DNA from: an uncultured Oscillospiraceae bacterium
Lineage (GTDB): Bacteria > Bacillota > Clostridia > Oscillospirales > Oscillospiraceae
DNA length: 20,953 nucleotides
NCBI GenBank assembly: GCA_910584805.1
Contig: CAJUCB010000010.1
Coordinates: forward strand, 1 to 20,953
Reading direction: 5' to 3'
Shown here: positions 6,637 through 13,058 of the stretch, one piece after another
Layout: each line of letters starts with the position of its first letter
Numbering within the stretch: the first letter of the stretch is position 1
Position numbers and translations under genes: made by a program
The notes under the pieces: model-generated
What the model saw: the letters and a program-made list of their open reading frames with translations, nothing else
The model's database searches: none
What the model was told of the DNA's origin: nothing

Positions 6637-7796
6637 GTGTCCTCCTCATTGTCCATCCGGGAGCCGGAGGGATAGTAGAGGCTCACCGATGTACTGCCGA
6701 TCAGCGCGACACCGCCGTCTTGATAGATGGCCAGGTTGCGAATACCCATCTGATTGGCCAGGGTACGGTAGTTTTCCAGCTTTCGGGTGGTGGTGTAGAC
6801 ATCCCCAGTGGTGAGAAGGGCGATATCCTGGCCGCGGGCGGCCAGAGCCAAGGCCTGGCCTTGGATATAGAGCCTCCCAATCTCGTCCCCGTGGCTGTCC
6901 ACAGTGACAAGGGTTCCAGAGCTGCCAGAGGCGGAACGGGAGAGGAAGAGGGTGGCAAAGCCGCTGCCTTGGAGGGTGCCCATCTTTAAGTATTGGGAGG
7001 AGTAGTCATAGGAGTCCTCCATAACCCCACTGGAATCCAGAATCATGAGGCTTTGGTCTCCTAAGATCCAACACTTTCCGTCGCTGAGGATGGACAGCAC
7101 CACATTGGAGCCTAGGGAGACCTCTCGGGTGGCGTAATCCCGGGAGGAGAAGGTGTAGTAGAGTAGGGTGTTTTCAAACCCGCCATTTAGTTGGCCAGGG
7201 GAAATGAGATAGACCCCCCGGCAGTCCGGGGTCACCACGGCGTCGGAGATGTAGCGGCTAGAGAGCCGGATAGACTGCACAGCATCCATGGAGGTATCAT
7301 AGACCGTGACCACACCCTTGTAGCCGCTGACCTTGCTGGTAACTGCAACCCAACCAGAACTGTTGATGGTGGCACAGAGGATGGCCTCCTCTGTGGGCAG
7401 TTCCAGGGAGTGGACCAGGACATCATCCTTCACCACCGCCAACTGCTGTCCCCCCACGTCGTAGACCACGGCATAGTTGCCAGCGGCATTCATGGCGGGG
7501 GCGTTCATGGAGACCGTTTCTTTCAGCTTAGCAGAACCGGAAGGGGAATAGACCTGGATTTGGGAGGATGTACTGATGAGCAAATTGTTGCCCAGCCCCA
7601 GAAAGAGGCTGTTGGATTGGGCGTTGTGGGGGAAATCCTCTGCCTGGGTGCGGGTCAACTGCCGCAGGGCAAAGGAGATACGATCCCCAAAGACTGCGGC
7701 GAAGAGCAGCACCAACACAATAGCGGCGACCGCAAGCAAAAGGATCACGCGCTGTTTGCGGGTGAGGGTACGTTGTAAGGTGAGCAATTTGCGCAT
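6633..7796 (-). CDS. DUF5711-type membrane-anchored beta-propeller-like protein
   Basis: The product is 387 aa. The N terminus is basic (MRKLLTLQRTLTRKQR) and followed by one strongly hydrophobic segment (about 17-36), giving a signal anchor with the rest outside the cell. The exterior part is rich in short beta repeats that alternate strand and turn, such as LLISTSSQIQVYSPSG, YAVVYDVGGQQLAVV, GWVAVTSKVSGYKGVVTVYD and CWILGDQSLMILDSSG, as in WD/PQQ-like propellers; this resembles the DUF5711 family of Clostridia. Function is unknown. I chose the ATG at 7796, with GGAGGT five bases upstream; the ATG at 7808 would place that ribosome site inside the gene. It overlaps the cvpA-like gene by 4 nt, suggesting the two envelope proteins are made together. 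Confidence 0.75.
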   Translation of the reverse strand: MRKLLTLQRTLTRKQRVILLLAVAAIVLVLLFAAVFGDRISFALRQLTRTQAEDFPHNAQSNSLFLGLGNNLLISTSSQIQVYSPSGSAKLKETVSMNAPAMNAAGNYAVVYDVGGQQLAVVKDDVLVHSLELPTEEAILCATINSSGWVAVTSKVSGYKGVVTVYDTSMDAVQSIRLSSRYISDAVVTPDCRGVYLISPGQLNGGFENTLLYYTFSSRDYATREVSLGSNVVLSILSDGKCWILGDQSLMILDSSGVMEDSYDYSSQYLKMGTLQGSGFATLFLSRSASGSSGTLVTVDSHGDEIGRLYIQGQALALAARGQDIALLTTGDVYTTTRKLENYRTLANQMGIRNLAIYQDGGVALIGSTSVSLYYPSGSRMDNEEDT

Positions 7797-7827
7797 GATG
7801 ACCTCCATACAGGTGAGAAGCGAAGCA

Positions 7828-8580
7828 TCAAGGTAGCCCTGGGATGGGATACCAAAGCTTTGTCATGTATAAGCCTTGGGGCGGTGCGGTGGGACCGGCG
7901 GCGGTGCGGTTTTTCCCTGCCAAAAGAGCGGGGATATCCTCAGGGGAGAGCTTCCCCTCAGAGGCGTAGACGCAGGTGCCCACCATGGCCCGGACCATGT
8001 TGTAGAGAAAGCCGTCGGCGCACACCCGGCAGGATATCATAGGCCCCTCTTGGGTGATCTCAAAATAGTGGACGGTACGCACGGTGGTTTTCGTCTCGGT
8101 GCCCACAGAGCGGACACAGGCGAAGTCGTGAGTGCCAACGAAATGGCTGGCTGCCGCCTGCATCACTTCTGTGTTCAATGTCTTGGGATAAAACCACACC
8201 CGGTTCACCAGAAAGGCGTTGCGGATGCGGGAATTGTAGATGCGGTAGGTGTATTCCTTTTGAATACAGCTTCCAATGGCGTTAAAGTCCTCCGGGACTT
8301 GGGTGGCCTTGGTGACCACAATGTCTCCTGGCAGGCGGGAATTGACTGCCAGGGGGAGCCGGTCACAGGGGATGGAGGAGGCCGTCCGGAAGTTGGCAAC
8401 GTAGACCTCCGCGTGAACCCCGGCATCGGTCCGCCCGGCACCGGTACACTTCACTGGGTGGCCCAGCACCGCCGCCAGGGCCTTTTCCAGGGTTTCCGCC
8501 ACGGTGACATCCCGCTTTTGAACCTGCCAGCCATGATAGTTCGTACCATCGTACATGAAGGTGAGAGCAATGTTCCGCAT
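7828..8580 (-). CDS. truA: tRNA pseudouridine(38-40) synthase TruA
   Basis: The product is 250 aa, normal for TruA, which isomerises uridines 38-40 in the anticodon stem-loop of many tRNAs. The N terminus has the TruA strand IALTFMYDGTNYHGWQVQ, and the catalytic aspartate lies in CTGAGRTDAGVHA (D52). Further family blocks are DFNAIGSC...KEYTYRIYN (near 98-116), FVGTHDFACVRS and the C-terminal GFLYNMVRAMVGT. The ATG at 8580 follows AAGGAGG at ideal distance, and the gene begins 9 nt after ecfT. Linkage of truA to the ecfA-ecfA-ecfT cluster is a common Firmicute arrangement, so this position is expected. Confidence 0.97.
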   Translation of the reverse strand: MRNIALTFMYDGTNYHGWQVQKRDVTVAETLEKALAAVLGHPVKCTGAGRTDAGVHAEVYVANFRTASSIPCDRLPLAVNSRLPGDIVVTKATQVPEDFNAIGSCIQKEYTYRIYNSRIRNAFLVNRVWFYPKTLNTEVMQAAASHFVGTHDFACVRSVGTETKTTVRTVHYFEITQEGPMISCRVCADGFLYNMVRAMVGTCVYASEGKLSPEDIPALLAGKNRTAAGPTAPPQGLYMTKLWYPIPGLP

Positions 8581-8589
8581 AGTGCCTCC

Positions 8590-9396
8590 TTACAGGCCGA
8601 AATAGCGCAGCACACAGACTGTGGCGCAGATCAGAATGCTGAAGATCAAAAAGATGACGTCCCGGCTGTGGAAGGAGAGCTGGCGCAGGGAGGTGCGTCC
8701 CTCGTCTCCGTGGTAGCAACGGCATTCCATAGCGGTGGCCAACTCCTCTGCCCGGCGGAAGGAGGAGATGAATAGGGGCACCAGAATGGGAATCAGCGCT
8801 TTGGCTTTTTGGATAAGGTTCCCGGAGTCGAAATCTGCCCCCCGGGCCTTCTGGGCGGAGATGATCTTGTCCGTCTCCTGGATGAGGGTGGGGATGAAGC
8901 GCAGGGCGATGCTCATCATCATGGAGAGCTCATGAACGGGAAAGCCAACCTTCTTCAAGGGCCGCAGCAGCCGTTCCAGGCCGTCGGTGAGAAGGATGGG
9001 GGAGGTGGTGTAAGTCAAGAGCAGGGTACAGGCGATGAGCAGGAGGATACGCAGCATCATGAAGATGGCCTTCCAAATGCCCTCCTGGGTGATTTTGAAA
9101 ATGCCAAACTGCCACAGCACCGTACCGGAGGTATAAAACAGGTTCAAGATGGCGGTGAAGGCCACGATGAACAGTACAGGCTTCAGACCCTTGAGGAAAG
9201 CCTTGCCTTGGATGCGGGAGACGGCGATCAGGAGCAGCACCAGCACCACCAGCAGCCCATAGGAGACCACAAATTTACACAGGAAGATGGAGACGATAAA
9301 AAGCAGGGTGAACAGCAGTTTCGTCCGGGGGTCCAGCCGGTGGAGGATGGAGTTTCCTGGGAAGTATTGCCCCAGGGTGATATCTTTCAATGCCAT
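8590..9396 (-). CDS. ecfT: Energy-coupling factor transporter transmembrane protein EcfT
   Basis: The product is 268 aa, the integral membrane scaffold that joins the two ECF ATPases to exchangeable substrate-binding S components for vitamin or metal uptake. It begins MALKDITLGQYFPGNSILHRLDPRTKL, a typical EcfT start, followed by hydrophobic helices near 26-60, 70-90, 110-135 and 245-264. The two cytoplasmic coupling motifs are present: ARG at 184-186 (AQKARGADF) and an ECRCYHG version at 224-230, where many relatives have EARCY or EARGY. A strong AAGGAGG site sits inside the last codons of ecfA2, and there is no gap between ecfA2's stop and this ATG. No S-component gene is in the window, which fits a group II module shared among several S proteins. 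Confidence 0.95.
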   Translation of the reverse strand: MALKDITLGQYFPGNSILHRLDPRTKLLFTLLFIVSIFLCKFVVSYGLLVVLVLLLIAVSRIQGKAFLKGLKPVLFIVAFTAILNLFYTSGTVLWQFGIFKITQEGIWKAIFMMLRILLLIACTLLLTYTTSPILLTDGLERLLRPLKKVGFPVHELSMMMSIALRFIPTLIQETDKIISAQKARGADFDSGNLIQKAKALIPILVPLFISSFRRAEELATAMECRCYHGDEGRTSLRQLSFHSRDVIFLIFSILICATVCVLRYFGL

Positions 9397-10253
9397 TTAT
9401 ATGCCCTCCTTGTTCCGATAAGCCTCTAGGAAGGCAGTTTTGGCCTGTTCTACTGTATAGACGTGGGGGGGCAGCTGCGCACCCAAGGCACGGGCTCTGG
9501 AGAACACCCGGTTCATGGCAGGAACCGAAAGCCCCAATGCCTCCAACTGCGGCCCGTGGGAAAAGACCTCTTGTGGGGTGCCCACATAGGGGAGCTTCCC
9601 AAAGCTGACCACGGCCAAGCGGTGGGCGTAGTGGGCCACATCCTCCATGGAGTGGCTCACCAGAATGATGGTGGCATGTTGGGCTTTGCGGTAGGATTCA
9701 ATGTTCTCTAAAATCTCCTGGGCGCCAATGGGGTCCAGCCCAGCAGTGGGCTCGTCCAGGACCAGGACCTTGGGTTCCATGGCGATGACCCCCGCAATGG
9801 CCACCCGGCGTTTCTGCCCGCCAGAGAGGAGGTGGGGAGCTTTGCAAACTCTGCGGCGGCCCGAACCCGCCGGTCTACCTCTGCCTCCTCCAACTTCATA
9901 TTCCTGGGGCCGTAGGCGATGTCCCGGTAGACGGTCTCCTCAAAAAGCTGGTATTCCGGGTACTGGAACACCAGCCCAACCTGGAAGCGGATGCTGTGGG
10001 TGAGGGCCTTGTTGTGCCAAATATCCTGCCCCTGGAAAAGGACCTGCCCTTGGGTGGGCTTGATTAAGCCGTTGAGGTGCTGGATAAGGGTGGATTTGCC
10101 AGAACCGGTACGGCCAATGATCCCCAAACACTCCCCCTGGTAGACGCTGAGGTCGATATTATCCAGGGCTGTCTGCTGAAAGGGGGTGTTGGGGCTGTAG
10201 ATATGGGTCAGATGTTTCAGTTCAATGATAGCTTCCACAGGGGCATTCCTCAT
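9397..10253 (-). pseudogene. ecfA2: ECF ATPase EcfA2, broken by an internal deletion and frameshift
   Basis: Two reading frames together make one ABC ATPase. The first frame (10253 to about 9846) carries HLTHIYSPNTPF, Walker A GRTGSGKST (47-55) and the Q-loop LVFQYPEYQL, and ends sensibly at RVRAAAEF. The other (about 9843 to 9397) resumes with KAPHLLSGGQKRRVAIAG, Walker B VLVLDEPTAGLDP, and the H-loop LVSHSMEDVAHYA. Only two bases separate TTT (Phe) and AAA (Lys) at the join. Intact relatives have about nine residues there (VGL..ELL.-like), so roughly 25 nt are missing. Without repair, neither fragment is a complete ATPase. It may be a true mutation or an assembly error. The start could instead be GTG 10238, which has GAGGA seven bases upstream, whereas ATG 10253 has a weak site. 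Confidence 0.88.
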
Positions 10254-10275
10254 CTCATATCAAATGGGGGCGGCA

Positions 10276-11118
10276 TCAGCCCAGGAGTTCCGCCAGTATG
10301 GCGGCGCAGTCCTCGTCGCTGATGGCATCCAGGGGGACGGAGAATCCCTCTTGCTTTAGTTCATAGAGCAGGGCCGTGGTCTCCGGCACAGCCAGCCCCG
10401 CACTGCGCAGCAGTTCCACCTGCTGAAAGACCGACTTGGGGGTACCATCGGCGAGAACATGGCCCTGGGACATGACAATAAGCCGCTGGGCCTGGGCGGC
10501 CTCATCCATGTGGTGGGTGATGAGGATCACGGTGATGCCATAGTCCCGATTGAGCATCCGAATGGTGTCGATGGTTTCCCGGCGGCCGATGGGGTCGAGC
10601 ATGGCGGTGGCCTCATCTAGGATGATGCACTGGGGCATCATGGCGATGATTCCAGCGATGGCCACACGCTGTTTCTGGCCTCCGGAGAGCAGGTGGGGGG
10701 AGTGTTTCCGAAATTCGTACATCCCCACCATGTTTAAGGCACGATCCACCCGCTCTCGGATTTCTTTCGGGGGGACACCCATGTTCTCTGGGCCGAACGC
10801 CACATCTTCTTCTACCACACTGGCCACAATCTGGTTGTCCGGGTTCTGAAAAACCATGCCCACCTTTTCCCGGATGGGCAGGAGGTTTTCCGGCAGGGAG
10901 GTATCCAGCCCGTCCACCCAGAGTTTTCCTTGGGTGGGGGTGAGCAAGGCATTGATGTGTTTGGCCAAGGTGGATTTTCCTGACCCGTTGTGGCCCAGAA
11001 TGGCCACGAAGGAGCCCGCTTCGATCTCTAAGTTGACATCTGTCAAGATAGGAGGCTGATCCGGGGTGGCATCGGGGTAGGAGAACCACAGGTGTTCGGC
11101 TTTGATGATGGCGCTCAT
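10276..11118 (-). CDS. ecfA1: Energy-coupling factor ATPase EcfA1
   Basis: The product is 280 aa, the other cytoplasmic ABC ATPase that powers ECF uptake. All motifs are intact: Walker A GHNGSGKST (42-50), Q-loop FQNPDNQIVAS (Q91), signature LSGGQKQRVAIAG (144-156), Walker B CIILDEATAMLDP (164-176) and H-loop LITHHMDEA (199-207). The DEATAMLDP form, rather than DEPTAGLDP, is typical of EcfA1. I chose ATG 11118, which has AGGAGG eight bases upstream and overlaps the methyltransferase stop as ATGA; the start nine codons upstream adds only charged residues (MDKHRREPA). It is followed 22 nt later by ecfA2. Its intact sequence is a good yardstick for the residues lost from ecfA2. Confidence 0.96.
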   Translation of the reverse strand: MSAIIKAEHLWFSYPDATPDQPPILTDVNLEIEAGSFVAILGHNGSGKSTLAKHINALLTPTQGKLWVDGLDTSLPENLLPIREKVGMVFQNPDNQIVASVVEEDVAFGPENMGVPPKEIRERVDRALNMVGMYEFRKHSPHLLSGGQKQRVAIAGIIAMMPQCIILDEATAMLDPIGRRETIDTIRMLNRDYGITVILITHHMDEAAQAQRLIVMSQGHVLADGTPKSVFQQVELLRSAGLAVPETTALLYELKQEGFSVPLDAISDEDCAAILAELLG

Positions 11119-11993
11119 GGCTGGCTCCCTCCTGTGCTTGTCCACCGCCCGGAGGCCCCACAGGGGAGGACCAAGCCGCTGGCGGCGGCAGGCAACCCCA
11201 ACTCATCGCTGACGGTGGAACCGCCGTATTTCTTTGACAATAGGGTCTCCATCAGGTAGGTAAGCACCGACGGAGCCAGACCGGTGGTGTAGGAGTTGAT
11301 GAGGAAGAACAGGGGCTGGTCAGATAGAACACCGGCCACCAGCTCCACGAAGGGGTAGAGGTTTTCCTCCAAGCGCCAGATTTCCCCAGAGGGTCCCCGG
11401 CCGTAGGAAGGGGGGTCCATGATTACCGCGTCATAGCGCCGGCCCCGGCGGATCTCCCGCTGGACAAATTTGGCGCAGTCGTCCACAATCCAGCGGATGG
11501 GGGCCTCTTCTAGGCCGGAGCTCTTAGCATTCTCCTTGGCCCAGCTCACCATGCCCTTGGCGGCGTCCACATGGCAGACAGAGGCCCCGGCAGAGGCGCA
11601 GGCGATGGTGGCGCCGCCGGTATAGGCAAAGAGGTTTAGCACAGAGATGGGCCGGGCGGCGCTGCGAATCTGCTCCATAGCGAAGTCCCAGTTGGTGGCC
11701 TGTTCAGGGAAGATGCCAGTGTGCTTGAAGTTCATGGGCTTGACGTTGAAGGTCAGGTCCCGGTAGTGGATTTGCCAGCGCTCCGGCAAGTCCTTTTTTA
11801 TCCACTGTCCGCCCCCGCTGCTGGAACGGGCGTAACGGCCGTGACATTGTTTCCAGCCGGGGTGGAGGCGGGGGGTGTTCCAAATTGCTTGGGGGTCCGG
11901 GCGGATGAGGGTATACTGCCCCCAGCGTTCCAGCTTTTCCCCGCTGCCGCAGTCCAGCAGCTCATAATCCTTCCACGCAGTTGATGCCCACAT
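11115..11993 (-). CDS. Class I SAM-dependent methyltransferase (RlmI-like)
   Basis: The product is 292 aa. It has the SAM-binding motif VLNLFAYTGGATIACASAG (near 118-136), an acidic strand HVDAAKGMVSWAKENA, and the catalytic-type motif VIMDPPSYGRG (190-200), which is also found in the C-terminal half of rRNA methyltransferases of the RlmI/RlmK (COG1092) group. It lacks the N-terminal PUA domain of RlmI, so it is a shorter relative; the substrate is unknown, with RNA likely. I chose ATG 11993 because AGAGGAG is seven to eight bases upstream; the TTG two codons earlier is too close to it. It is the first gene of the long minus-strand operon, transcribed from the promoter at 12060-12088, and its stop overlaps the ecfA1 start by 4 nt. 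Confidence 0.85.
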   Translation of the reverse strand: MWASTAWKDYELLDCGSGEKLERWGQYTLIRPDPQAIWNTPRLHPGWKQCHGRYARSSSGGGQWIKKDLPERWQIHYRDLTFNVKPMNFKHTGIFPEQATNWDFAMEQIRSAARPISVLNLFAYTGGATIACASAGASVCHVDAAKGMVSWAKENAKSSGLEEAPIRWIVDDCAKFVQREIRRGRRYDAVIMDPPSYGRGPSGEIWRLEENLYPFVELVAGVLSDQPLFFLINSYTTGLAPSVLTYLMETLLSKKYGGSTVSDELGLPAAASGLVLPCGASGRWTSTGGSQP

Positions 11994-12059
11994 AGCCAAT
12001 CTCCTCTGCCGCCTCCCTGGGAGGAGGGGGTTCGATAAAGTTCCATATTTAACCTTGAC

Positions 12060-12088
12060 ATTATATCATTTTGGCTCCGACTCGTCAA
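12060..12088 (-). promoter_or_regulatory. Sigma-A promoter of the methyltransferase-ecf-truA-cvpA operon
   Basis: On the minus strand TTGACG (plus-strand 12083-12088) and a perfect TATAAT (12060-12065) are separated by 17 nt. Transcription would start near 12053, about 60 nt before the ATG at 11993. It is the only strong promoter I see for the seven-gene operon. Confidence 0.88.
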
Positions 12089-12160
12089 ACATTTCAGTGT
12101 TTTTGTCACGGCTCTCCCCCTTCTTTTCCACGAATGGGAAAGAAAGGAAAGGGGAAAACC

Positions 12161-12190
12161 TTGACATACCAGGGTATTTCGCAGTAATAT
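12161..12190 (+). promoter_or_regulatory. Sigma-A promoter of the DivIVA-like gene
   Basis: A perfect TTGACA (12161-12166) and TAATAT (12185-12190) are 18 nt apart. Transcription would begin near 12197, giving a leader of about 145 nt. The 349-nt gap between the methyltransferase and DivIVA-like genes holds this promoter, the divergent one at 12060-12088, an imperfect hairpin between them (about 12121-12145) and the leader hairpins. Confidence 0.75.
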
Positions 12191-12255
12191 TTAGGTACAT
12201 TTATGAAGAATTGTTAAGATTCTCACGGAAAGAGAACGGGAAAAGAGAGCAACAC

Positions 12256-12322
12256 GCAAAAACGGAGCCATACGTGGAGCGTAATGGTTTCTTTGCTTAC
12301 TTTCTTTTTCAAAGGAAGTAAG
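12256..12322 (+). promoter_or_regulatory. Two hairpins in the DivIVA-like gene leader
   Basis: The first hairpin closes with GCAAA (12256-12260) and TTTGC (12292-12296) around an inner CCAT-ACG/CGT-ATGG stem. The second pairs CTTACTTTC (12296-12304) with GGAAGTAAG (12314-12322) and ends 6 nt before the GGGAGGAG ribosome site at 12329-12336. They share base 12296, so they may compete. I recognise no known riboswitch core. Confidence 0.3.
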
Positions 12323-12341
12323 GGACATGGGAGGAGAGAAG

Positions 12342-13001
12342 ATGAACGAGAACGCAGGCCGGTTTCGCAGTGCCCTGGGTGGTTTTCACCGCCAGGATGT
12401 TTTGAACTACATCCAGAATATCACCCAAGAGAATCAAGAGACGGTTAAGGAGTTGACCGAGCAGTTGGAGGCGGCCCAGGGGGCTAAAAGCGATATGGAG
12501 GCAGAGTTGCACACCCTACGCTGCGATTGCAAGCGGGCGGAGATTGCCAACGAAGCCCTGGAAGAAGAGCTGCGCCGCATCAAGGGCCGCAATGAGACCC
12601 TTACCCAGGACCTGACCTGCGCGGAGGCCCAGGTCAAAACCCTCCGAAACCGGGTGGCGGAGTTGGAGCCGGGGGCCAATTCCTGGCAGAATATCAAGTC
12701 TACCGCCGGGGACATTGAGGTAACCGCCCATGAGCGGGCTCAGTTGGTGATCCAGGAGGCCCAGGCCAAGGCAGCGGAGATCCGGGCAGACGGCATCCGC
12801 TGGGTGTTGGAGATACAAGACCGCTGCGATAAGCTGCAAAAGGACCTGGGGCGCTCGATCCAGTCAGCGGAGACTGAGTTGGCTGCCGCCCACAAGGCCT
12901 TCTCCCGGACAGAGGAGGACATGGAGGGTTTCCAAAAGGCACTGTCTGAGCTGGTGTCTGCGCTAAGCGCTGGGGTAGGGGAGGAGACTCCCGACGAATA
13001 A
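12342..13001 (+). CDS. DivIVA-like coiled-coil protein
   Basis: The product is 219 aa. The N terminus, GRFRSALGGFHRQDVLNYIQNI (residues 6-27), resembles the DivIVA/GpsB membrane-curvature motif (F...L.G.....V..Y/FL). A long charged coiled coil follows (about 28-112, QENQETVKELTEQLEAAQG and onward), then a second helical region (about 130-205) with AHERAQLVIQEAQAKAAEIRADG, the pattern common in Firmicute DivIVA-related proteins. No membrane segment is seen; such proteins bind the inner face of curved membrane and organise division or wall growth. I chose ATG 12342, with GGGAGGAG a few bases upstream; the ATG five codons earlier would put that site inside the gene. Its precise role is unknown. 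A bidirectional terminator follows. Confidence 0.75.
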   Translation: MNENAGRFRSALGGFHRQDVLNYIQNITQENQETVKELTEQLEAAQGAKSDMEAELHTLRCDCKRAEIANEALEEELRRIKGRNETLTQDLTCAEAQVKTLRNRVAELEPGANSWQNIKSTAGDIEVTAHERAQLVIQEAQAKAAEIRADGIRWVLEIQDRCDKLQKDLGRSIQSAETELAAAHKAFSRTEEDMEGFQKALSELVSALSAGVGEETPDE

Positions 13002-13012
13002 AACGGAAGGTG

Positions 13013-13058
13013 AAAACCGCAGGCTGGTGGGCAAGAGCCCAGCCTGCGGTTTTTTTAT
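13013..13058. terminator. Bidirectional terminator between the DivIVA-like and GT4-CsaB genes
   Basis: ACCGCAGGCT and AGCCTGCGGT pair around an inner GGGC-AAGA-GCCC hairpin with a small bulge. The plus strand ends in seven T residues and the minus strand in TTTT. The minus-strand CDS stops at 13055, within the T tract. Confidence 0.88.

Noticed and set aside
9841..9854. Programmed ribosomal frameshifting as the explanation for the split ecfA2
   Set aside because: Slippage would keep all residues, but about nine expected residues are absent at the join and no slippery heptamer with a downstream structure is evident.
12055..12321. Small plus-strand open frame upstream of the DivIVA-like gene
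   Set aside because: It begins inside the minus-strand promoter, runs through the plus-strand promoter and leader hairpins, and has no ribosome site.
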